Shown here one piece after another: positions 42,201 through 54,200 of a DNA stretch of 64,000 nt. This DNA is from Intoshia linei (Eukaryota > Orthonectida > Rhopaluridae): contig LWCA01000019.1 of NCBI GenBank assembly GCA_001642005.1, positions 1 to 64,000 of the forward strand. Direction: 5' to 3'. Made by a program: the position numbers and the translations under genes. Below the pieces are notes generated by a model that was not told where the DNA came from, did no database searches, and saw nothing but the letters and a program-made list of their open reading frames with translations. How positions within the stretch are numbered: position 1 is the first letter of the stretch; every line of letters begins with the position of its first letter.

Positions 42201-45200
42201 ATTGTTTATTTTTTTGATTATATTATAAACATAATATTAAAATTCATTATTTAAATTTTAAAAATATATTCATATTTACTAAACATTTTTTAGATTTGTT
42301 AACTAAGTTTATAAAATTTCTAAGTCTAAAATTTACTTCAGGGATAGCTAATTCACCATTATCTCGTCTTTCCACAATCATAAATTCCAATAATTGTTTA
42401 TCTTTAATTTTTTCTATTTCATTATCTTTATTTATCTTACATCTAAAAAAATTAAGATTAAAACATCAATTTGTTGATATCCATTAGAGAAATTCAGAAA
42501 TTTGGTTAAAAATTATATATTTAGCATGTTAAATGAATTACTGACAGGTTCAACCATAGCCGAATTTACCGTACCCAAGACCCCTTTTCGGAGAACTTCA
42601 TTATTCGAAATTGAGAATTATAAAAATTTATATTCATAAGTATCATAACTATTATAATATTTATATTAATGCAACAATTTACCTCGTTATGATGCAGTTT
42701 GATACATGATTTGGACCCCATCGAAACAATATACCTCGTCCAGTCATACCTGTTCGACCTTTCGGGTTAATAGGGTAATTATTTTGAAAGAAATATTCTC
42801 CAATGAATGAATTTCGATCCACATTATGATTTGTATCCATTTTATTAAATAAAATATTTGTCATAATTTTTGCTTTTAAACTAAAATGTACAAAATGTAT
42901 GTACATAATTATGAATAATAACCCATATTATGGGGTAATTATAATAATAATATATTTATCATATATTTTTAGTACTTATATCTGAATACTTTGGAGTTTA
43001 AGGGTTAATATAATTACTTAATTTCTGGATCCACTTTAGGAGACTTTGAATATGTTAAAAACTGGTCTGTATAGTAGACTGGATCATAGTTTTGAAACTT
43101 TTTCTAAAAATATATTAAATATAAATTTAATTAAACATTACATTCCAATTTACATACTTATTTGGAACACAAGTACGGTAAATAACTTCATGTGAAATTG
43201 AGGGATAAATAGGAGTTCTTGATTTTGTATGTAAATTTAACTCTTCCATCAATTCATTTTTAAATTTTTCTAGTTGTTCAGTCATATTTTTGTCGTACAA
43301 TTCTTTTTCTATCATTCGTTTATGATCCACATCTTTCAAATCCGGTAAACTTTGTTTATTTCCAGCACCTTTTTCAATCATTGATTGAATTATCCAGTCT
43401 ACAGCTCGAGCGTTTCGTTTTAACTAAATAAAATAAAATGTAAAATTCAGAACCACAATTTTTGTAGATTAAGTAGTGCATGGATCGATTTTATTTTCCT
43501 CATTTTACCACTTAACACTTTTGTAAATACACACTAGGATTGGCAATTTAACGAATCAATTTTGACCGGTAGATTTTTTTTTAAATATCAAAGCTAATTT
43601 AATATCTACATATTTATTTAAACATATTTACATAATTTTTTGAAATAGTATATTTATTTATCAAAATATCAATTTAATATCATTTTTTAGTGAGATCAAA
43701 AATTTTTGTCAGTGTTAACTGCAAATAACTATTAACTATAATTATTTTTTAAATTATAGGACTATTTTAATTTTTTAAAAAAAGGTAATTTTGGGTTTTG
43801 GCTCTGAAGATATACCTTTTTGAAAATTAAATTTCTGATAAGGTTCATGATTTTAAAATTTGTATTAGAGTGTATAATTTTTTTAAATTCTAAGACTCGT
43901 TTGATTTTCAATAAATAGGATAATTGTGGTTTTGACCGGTAAGATGTAGTTTTCTGAGATTGAAATTTATCTTACTTTCTCGCCCTGAAAAAACTGACTC
44001 GGAATTTGTGTTTGTTAAAATTCTAGAATTCTATTCTACTCTATAACAGACAGACACCAAAAAAATCGTTTATATAAGTTAGAAATCATAACTTATGTCC
44101 TAAGTTTTAGGATATGTCCTTGAAACAAACAATAACTACATTTATATTATAGCTATTGTAATAAAATGGATTCAATAATAATTTAAGAATAAATATAATT
44201 AAATTAAATTAATAATATCTATATAATTAATTTACCGTTATAAACTTTAAAAAATATTTACCGATGAAAATAATTTTACAGTAATTTAATGATAAACTTT
44301 TATCGATTGCCAACCTAATACACACTCAATTCAAATATTCATTGAACACGTTTAATCTACATTATTTTAATAATAATACATACCTGCTCTTCCAAATAGT
44401 ATAAACGATTGTGTAATAATGGTGGTAATTTTAATCTAGGCGTCGGGTGACTTGTTATAATACCAGAATCGTTTATAATGTTTACTTTGGTGGAGATTTT
44501 TTGAATTCTACAATATGTTTAATTTTTTTACTTATTTTCATAAGAATTGTACAGTCTAAGTCCTTATTAACGGAATTTTGAATTATTTAATTTTTTATGA
44601 ACCAAAAATTACGTTACTATAATTTTATCTTAAAGCTCTAGATCAGAGGTGTCAATTATGCAGACCTCGGGTCATTTGCGACACGCGTTATAATATAAAT
44701 TTTTATTTTTTACACATGTTCCTTATTTTACAGTTTTTCATACATTTTTCATGATTTATTTATTCATTATTACAATTTTATCATTATTTTTACACTTATT
44801 CCATTTTTATTGTTTCATATTTTATTTTATGAATTAAAATTATTATAAATTAATTAAATCTGTTTTAACATAATTTTTTGAGTAAAAATTTTTTTTGGGC
44901 AGCCCGCGTAAAAATTTTGGTTCACATTTGGCCCACCAAGCAAATTGAGTTTGACACCCCTGCTCTAGATTCTAGAGTCTAGAATCTATTTTTAATAACT
45001 ATCATAAATATAAACTAATTCAATTTTAATTGTAATAGATATTAAATTAGATGGCGTTAATTAGAAATAATTACCATCATTGCGGAAATATCATGTTTAA
45101 ATTATTTACATAAATAAAATAAATTTAAAAATGATAAAATTTTTCATAGACCCCAAAAAACTTTTGTGAATCCCATGAGTCAACATGAACCCGTTGATAA

Positions 45201-48200
45201 TGTTTTGTGCATATTAGTTCGTCATGTATTATTCATAATCTCATAATAACAAGTAATGTGACCATTGAATGGTTTATATTGTAAAAAATTAACTTCCGTT
45301 AACAAGGGTGTTACTATTGGAAATTTCCATATTAACGGAATTTCCAAAATTTCAATTCCGTTAATAAGCACTTAGACTGTATAACCATAAATGATGAAAT
45401 CGCTTACGCAACATTTGTGTTATTAATCTTTTGATCAGTGCTTTCTTCAAATTTACAGTCTTTTTCTTTCATGAAAACTGTAGCGTTTAAATTTTCAAAT
45501 GTATCAATTTGGGAAGTTTCCGTTTCATTGTAATATCGTACTGAAATTTAAGTAAAATTAATCAAATTGTATTAAAATAATAATAAGACGAATAAAAATT
45601 AAATGAATCCTTTACTTACATAAAATTGAATGTCTGTATGTGTGTTACCATTTATTTAAAAAATGGACAGTCGTAGAATTTAAAAAACCCAAAATTCCAA
45701 TACAGTTTTTAAATTTAAGTCCTTCAGAGTCAAAATCGCAATTTTCCCTTTTGTTTTAAGATAAAATCAGCCCAAAAATTTAATAAAACATACACTCTGG
45801 GACGCATTTTAAAATCATTAACATTGTCGTAAATCTCAGCCTTATAAACGCATAACTTCATGGTCAAAACCGAAAATTATACTTTGTTTTAAAAATAAAA
45901 AAATGTCCTAAAATTTTATAAAACATAAATTATGGGATAGTTTTTAAAAACATAAACATTATCATAAATGAAAACAACCCTAGAATTAAAAAAAAATTAC
46001 AGATAATACAGTTATATCCTGTCAACACACACAAAAAATTTTAATCTGACAAAGTGACACCTCGCGATCAAAAAAGCACTCTAATATTCATTTTTTTTAT
46101 TTCAAAACTATTTTATTAAAACAAAAAATTTGAAATAATTAATGACCCAAAAATAAAAAAAAAGATTATTCTGATACAGTTTATTCCAGTTGATATAAAT
46201 ACAAAATTTCAAACCGATAAATCTACGCATTCCTGTCATAGATTTTTTTATAAAATTTATTTTTTTGTAGAATAAAAATATATATTTCAGTACTGCAGAT
46301 TACAAATATTTATTATTACCGAAATGACTTTCTCTCGCAGTTGAATTTTTGCAACATTTTTTGTATATAAATTTAAGTGAATTTTTGAAAAAGGTTAGTA
46401 TAATTATTGGTGGAGGGATTTTAGGTTTATTGTGATATTCTTTAATTAACTGAAATCTTGAAAAATGCCAATGTAAATCCGTATTATCTTGAACTAAAAT
46501 GATATTAAAATATAAATACAAGTTAAGGTATAAAATTAATTAAAATTTACGACTCACTTTTACTAAAAGTGTAACTGAACATGGCAATGACAAGATTGAA
46601 CATTAATACTTGAGTTATTAGTATATATCTAAAAAGATAACATTCAGCTATACCAGTTTAATATTTAAAGTTTACACAAATGCAAATGCAATTATGCATA
46701 ATAACGAAACAAAAGTGATAAATAACCAAAATAAAAAATGTAGAGTCTAAATTGTAGACTCAATTATTATGAATTAATAGTATTAAAAGTAAAAATTACA
46801 ATCCTAGCATGATAGGAGTTAACCAATTGACAGAAGGATCCACACATCGCGGTAAACTGGAAGTTACCAATGATGTCTGATTTGTGCATGTTTGTTTACC
46901 TAACGATAACATAAATTAAAATACAATAATAATAAAAATACCTTCCAATTCGTCCAAGAATAATTCGCCGTACATTTGCCAATAAGAAACTCGTAAAACT
47001 TTTTGCACCAATTTAACATCCAAAGTAGAATTAGGATAAAGTGTTGATTGCAAAGCTACTCCGTATGCAACAATAAATACAAACAAGATAAGCATAAAGA
47101 ACGATAAATCAATAAACTAAATTAATTGATAGAAATGTAATAACAATGGATAATATACCATTCTGCCAATCATAACTACTTTCGGTCCTAACTGTTTATG
47201 AATTGAAAATACACCTAAATTTAAAAATGACGTTTCATTTTATTATTAATATTAATAATAAATTATTACTTAATATTCTTAGATAGAATATTACAAGATT
47301 GGTCGCATAAATTACTCTTGACCACACAAACAATACAAGTATAAACCGGAAAATAACGGCTATCGTAAATGTTACGACGATAATAACGTCCAATCTAAAA
47401 ATGATGCAATAATTAATCACATGGAAATATTATTGTCTAATTAATTACATATTCCATACGTCATTTAAATAACTTGCTAATCTAGCCTTTCTTGACAGTA
47501 ATTCTGTAGAATTGTCAAAAGCTACCTGATTTATGAAATATTAAAAATATAAATTATATAAATATATTAAGATGTAAATTGCATTAAAATTCATGATACC
47601 TGTCTAATTTCTTCAAATAGTAGTGTTATAACCCAACCTATTATAACATATTCTAAAATTGACGGATTTGTTTCAAATTGGGTTAATAGCATGATACTAT
47701 ATATCATCAAAAATGTTACATATGAAATCTAAAATATTATTTAAGTTTAACAAGAAGAAAATGACAAAATTTGAATTTTTATGAAATAATTTAAAAAAAA
47801 TATCAATAATAATAACTATCCTGAAACACAATTTAGTGTCGAAATGAAAAAACTCAATATTAACAACATTATATTGTTAGGTATGATCCTTTCCATAAAA
47901 TGGCCATCAATATTTATATCAGTATTTCTTAACCGGGATACTACCACCCTTAAAGGTGCTAGAAAAAATATTCTTATTTTTTAAATTTTGAATAAAAAAA
48001 TATAGAATAAGGTTGAAAACCACTTCCTTAGTTAAAAGGTTAATAAAAATCCTCAAATATTAAACGTTTAACAAAAAAAATACAATGTAATTATGACACA
48101 TAACTTATGATATTCAAGAATATCATTTATTATTACTTGGGTGATTTTCAGTGAGATCTCCGAAGATGGTGTTTTAGTTGACAAATACTCGTACATAAGA

Positions 48201-51200
48201 ATTTTATGAAATTTAATTAGATTTACAGTCAAACCTCTCAATACTGTCACTATATTTCAATTTTATAACAAACTTATAAGAAATGTTTTCTAAATATCGC
48301 CATAAATGTCGAAAAACCAAAATGGCGGTAATGAAATGTCTGACTATATATTGAATTAAATTTCATAAAATTCTTATAATAATAGATATGTAAAATGTAT
48401 ATTCACCAACGTCTTTTTCAAATTATTTTTAAATTAATTCCCAAAAATGCCAATGACATTAATAATTATATTATTGACAAGTAAGTAATATTACGTTATG
48501 CATTATGAATACAATAACTGTAGCATTGTAGAACCGATAAAATTTTCTGTAGAATGGTTCTTTAGTTACTGAAGTTTCTATTTGCTCCAATCTAAATAAT
48601 ACATATTGTATGAAAAACATTTTACATGGCTAACTAATTGACTAATGTGAACTAAAAAATTTAAAAAATTATTTGATGTTGAAAGTATTAAAATGACAAT
48701 AATTAAATTCATATAATGAGTCTCATCTCATCGAATTAATATTAATTCAATTTCTAATACTTTAAATCGATGCTTCTTAAAATTTTTCCATTGGACGCAC
48801 AAGAAAACAACAGAATATTCTTAGTTTTAAAAGATTATTCAGAAGATTTATATTTTTTGGGTATTGACTGCAACTATTAACTTAATTTATTGTATTAGAT
48901 TTTGCAACTAAATCTGCAATTTTAAGAAAAAAAGTTGTTTCGGGGCAAATAATAATATGATGAAATGTTAAATTGTTTATACCACGGCTGGCTTACTTGA
49001 TCGACTTTATATTTTTGGAAATTACTATGCAATCCTTATTAGGGATCGACTATACTAAAATTTTCTAAGTAATATTAGTATATTTAGTTTTTTGCTTTAT
49101 AATATAAATTAGAAAACAGTAACATTTTATTATAATATGTTATATTATATATATATATATATTATTGTATATAGTTATGTACTACGTACAAACATCTAGC
49201 TCTGCCGAGGGCGAACATTTTTTCTAATAAAAAAATAAATTTAATAAGAAAATCTACCTTAAAAATGCTACTATTCACTATTATCAATCCTTTAATGAAG
49301 TGGTTCCCAAATTGTTTTAGGTGGAACCGTTATATCACATTACTTTTTACATTTTAATTTTTTGTTTGTTAACATTTGCGTAACGAATTTTAAAAACAAT
49401 TGTTATCCAATTTTTTTAATTTATCAGACAGAATGTGTGTATAATCGTAAAAATGAAGTAAAAACAGTATAATCCTAAAAATTGTCATAAATGGCATAAA
49501 TTCAAGAAAAAATAAAATTATAAAGACCTATTTTGTCATTATCAATGTACTAATATATATTCAGTGAATTTTATTCAGTACCAATTTAATAAATACTTAA
49601 ATATACCAATTATGCATCAATAATAAACGGAATGATTCATTAATGAATAATAATAATAAATTAATTTATTATTATTTTTTATAAAATTAACACGACTTAA
49701 TTTTTAAATCGGTGAAATAAACAAATAATTTTTACACATCCTCGCGATCGACTCAAAAAATTTCGGGGTCGCCTGTTGGCCACCCCTGGTATATACTATC
49801 TGGTTCGTTTTAAATTTTTGGCTGGGTACATTTAAATTTACAAGGCCGCACCAATTGAGAAACACTGTTTTAAATAAACAAAATTTAAAATTACTTTGCA
49901 AACGCTTTCCGATTTGCGAATGTGGTTTTTCTTTTCACTTTCTTGCTTTTTAATAATTGACTAATCTATGATATATATAGTATTTATGTTCTTAAAATCC
50001 ATTTAAAAATAAATTTAATACGTTTGTTAAACGTTAATCTAATAAAAATGGAACGATTTTAATTGGAAAAAAATTATTTCAAGAAATACCCTTTTGATTT
50101 GTTTTGATTCAGACGATTTCATCTTCATCTTAACGTCACTGTCAAAAGTAATCATGGGATAAATCAAAAATGGAACTACAGCAGAAAGCATTAACTAAAA
50201 CAATAATATATGTATAATAGATTACTTAATATTTAATAATTTATATTAATTGTACACTTGTACGATATATTCATATCAATTTATGATGATTAACAGTTTA
50301 AATCATTAAATGAAAATGTAAACTAATTACAGCAAAAGCAGAGTTTTGAGGTGACAGACTACCCATCCAAATATTATTGATTAATAATTGTGATGCAGCA
50401 TGAGCAATAAAATGTTGATTCTCGGCAAATAACGCCCAAGATATTATGGTAATACCAGAATACTCTGGAATAGGCTTTACTAGCAATTTTAAAGTCAATT
50501 CCACATCGGTATTGTAACAACTATTTAATGTACCGATCGCAATATCATGAAATAAACTAGATTTTGAAATATATATATTATATTATAAGAATTTTAAATT
50601 TTAAATTTTAATTGATTTTAAAAGGTACTTTAATTGTTTATTTAAAATTGCCAGTGTATTTATATCATTCTCAGACCTAATAAATGATTTACAAATCAAT
50701 TCACCAAATAATGATGCTGCAAGGCGACCCTACATTTAAAATTAAACAATGAATAAAAATTATAGAACATGAGCTCTCAATATTTTTTAAAAGGGCCGCA
50801 TTTTCTATATCTAACTTACTAATTCAATAAATGATTTACTGGAACATATATATACTAGCTTATCACATATATAGTTTTTTAAAGTCGCTAGCTCTGAGGG
50901 TTTGACTATAACTTTTAAGATAAATTGTTATACATTTCACCTTTTTAAAAAACTACGATTTTGAAAACCCTAATATGTAAGAAAATAATTAGACCACAAA
51001 ATTACGCGAGATTATACCGTTGAAAATTCCTGTTGTACAATTTAATATATGAGTATATCAATTTTACCGGACAGTTTTCCCAAAATAGCATGCATAAATC
51101 AAAATGTTGGTTAACGAGTGCCCATATGAATAATTCGCGTTCTGGATAATTAAAATCGAATACTAAATGTATATTATTCGTCAAATATGATAATACAAAT

Positions 51201-54200
51201 GTACCAATATCAGTGTCACTTGTTCCGTCTATAATTTTAGATTCTGTCGCATATACTAGATCAAAAACGTTTATATGATAATATTTATCTTTGAAATATA
51301 GAGGTGTATAAAAGCTTCCTATCAAATGAATCAGTGAATAACCGATATCGGCAAAATTATAAAATCCAGATTTCTATAAAAGACAAATCAAAATATAAGA
51401 TGTAATATATTTATTTTGATTATATCTACTAGGTATTATCAATGATTGATATCTTGAATTTTTTGTATTCGGTAATATATATTATCACTAGATTGACTGC
51501 TATGTACTACGTACAAACAGGATCTAGCTCTACCGATGGTACATTTTTTGTTTTATTTAATGTTAATAAAATATTTCGGAAAAAAAATATATGAATACTA
51601 AAATGCTTTTTTGACCGTGAAGTCGTCACTTATCAGATTTAAATTTTGTGTATGTGTTAACAGGATACAACTGTACCACCTGTAAATTTTTTTAAAAGTA
51701 ACTGTAAATTCTAGGGCTTTTTTCATTAAAAAAAGAAGGGTAATTTGGATTTTGGCCCTGAAGATATAATTTTTTTAAATTTAAATTTATGGTAATGTTT
51801 ATGATTTTAAAATCCGTATCAGCGTATATATTTTTTTAAATTTTCCAACTCGTTTGATTTTTAAAGAGAGGGAGAATTAGGGTTTTTGATCGTAAGATGT
51901 GAGTTTAGGAGGTTGAAATTTATCTTATTATACGTTATGGAAAAAACTGTAATTGAAATGTGGACTTTATAAAATTCTAAGACGGGTAGTTATTTAAATA
52001 AAGTAGAACACACACACACAAACAAAAATCGCGTAGCATATTATATAAGTAAGGATATCTATACTCAGGGTGTCTCTCGCTTAAATATTCTCTTTTAAAA
52101 TTTTACTGATTAATAAATAACTAATTTAAAATAAGCCTAAATATCACCCATAATGGTAATATTAATAATGTACAAAAATGCAGCATATCAGAGCCTTACA
52201 GGGTCGACATTGTATAGTTTTTACCAGGCCCTGTTATCCAAAATTTTTCATCGATCACCATGCCGTCATACATTTTTAATTTGGATACAACAGTAACAAT
52301 GAAAACGGCTAAGGTAGTAAAAAGCACAATCAGCGCCAATAAAAAAAGTTTTTTATATAAGGAAACTGGACCAGTTCATACCCGTTCGTCATTATTAACA
52401 AAATATTTTTTCCAACACGCGAGTGGGTTGGACATCGGTCACGGGCTTTCCAGTACCCGTTTCAAGTATATAGAGCAGATGCACAACCTGAGGCCGGGAG
52501 AGCGTTTATGTGCGGGCCTGGGCAATAATAATATCATAATACAATATATCATTTTACTTCAAATTGAAAAGTTTAAGTCAGATGTTATTCTAGTTATCTT
52601 AGTGGAGATATTTAAAATATTTTAATCTAAAAGATACATTTTTGACTTTGTCCCAGTTAACGAGGTAAGTAATTTATTATATTACTAGGGAGAAAATAAA
52701 GTTAAAAAGTTGAATTTCTACCATAATTATTGATATATTAAATGTATAATTACTTGTTTTCTTAAACTACTTTGACGTTCTAAAATTTGAACAAATACTG
52801 TACCAACGGCTGCCTAATATTAATAATATTAAGCAGTATATAAATTTACAAATTACTTCATTGTACAATCTCAAGAGTCGTTTCATTGTTAAAAATTGAG
52901 ACAAGTTCAATCCATTGTAAATACAAAGTTTTACGAATTCAGTTTTGTTTTCTATGATGGCAGTAAACGCAATTTCTTCTAAATCTTTTTGCTAAAATGC
53001 ATTAAAATTTTAATATAATGATTAGAAATTACATCCCATTTAGTTTGATTTGCAAAAATTTCAGACTTTGCAATGTCTATTCTGTTCCACGCCAAAGCTA
53101 ACCTCAACTGGTCCATAGTTTTTGATTTATTAACTAATTTACAATGATGAAATTTAAATATGCAAATAAAACAAACCTCTTAATAAAGCATTTAAAATTG
53201 CATAATCTACAGAATTGCCCATTCCAAACACATCAAGGCGATATACATTAATATGATCTCTTGACTGAAATATTTCTCGCATCATGTTCATGTTGTTTTC
53301 AATGTTGTTTTCAGTAAATTCCGCAATTATTCTCTTTCGACACTCTTCCCAAACAGATTTTTCAACTATAGATATCGTCCTAAATTATTCAAGTTTTACA
53401 TCTTTAAATATGTAATATATTACTTTGTCATCATTTGATCGAATTCATTTCGCAGTTTAACTTCACTTTCAACAGAGTTTTCGTAAACATAGCATATTAT
53501 ATCTGCTGCCCTTCCTGAACCCTAAATGGAAAATTAATCAAGTTATTTTTTATAAATTAGCTTATCCCTCGTAAAAAAGGTACCAAATGACGTTTATTAA
53601 GTTAATGTTAGGTAATAATGATTATGGCGAGGAGAATTACTTCTACAATCACAGCTGGAATTTGGTTGTGTATGGCTCCAGCAACAGTCTCTAGTGTACC
53701 TACTCCACCTTCCAGAACAACCATTACCACCGGAATCGAGAAATTATTATAATCATCGTCATACATATTTGAAATTCCTGCTTCCAATCTATTCCTCAAG
53801 TTTATTTCACCTCTAAATTTTAGCTCTGTTCCATTGTCAACCAAAATAAAGTGGGAATGATTTGGGTCCAATGGACTATCTCCTTTCTTTGCTTTTCCAT
53901 CTCCAGTGTATTTTATAGGATATGATCCCTAATTTTTTTTATTAATCTTTATATTACATTTTTATTATAATTTACATTTGCATTAATCAATAATTCCTTG
54001 TTTCTAACAGTACCCCAAGGCGCAATTCCAATATTAACAATTTTGTTTTTATTTCCATGAATTAGGGTGTATTCTTTAACGGCAGACCCAACAAACTTCA
54101 TTACACCTGTATTTAAACCTCCAGTTATAATCCAAGATCCTAAAATTATATTTATAAAAATTTATATTACAATATATACACTTCTACATGACGCATAATA

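Noticed and set aside
42679-42906. Stand-alone small protein with [12 protein letters not shown]
   Set aside because: It joins in phase with upstream and downstream exons of the TRPM2-type gene and is part of its NUDT9-homology domain.
44640-44970. tRNA-like or structured RNA gene suggested by the inverted repeat
   Set aside because: The inverted ends and perfect 8-bp duplication identify a hAT MITE, and no tRNA arms are present. No tRNA or rRNA gene was found anywhere in the window.
47235-48250. Separate minus-strand frames treated as independent small genes
   Set aside because: The frame at 47235-47420 is an exon of the TRPM2-type gene (GT..AG borders, frame fit). The one at 48068-48250 is intronic AT-rich sequence with no motif.
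49896-49960. Candidate TRPM2 exon reading [17 protein letters not shown]
   Set aside because: The splice sites look fine, but its phase fits the upstream exon and not the 48495-48591 exon. It is therefore not listed as a certain exon.
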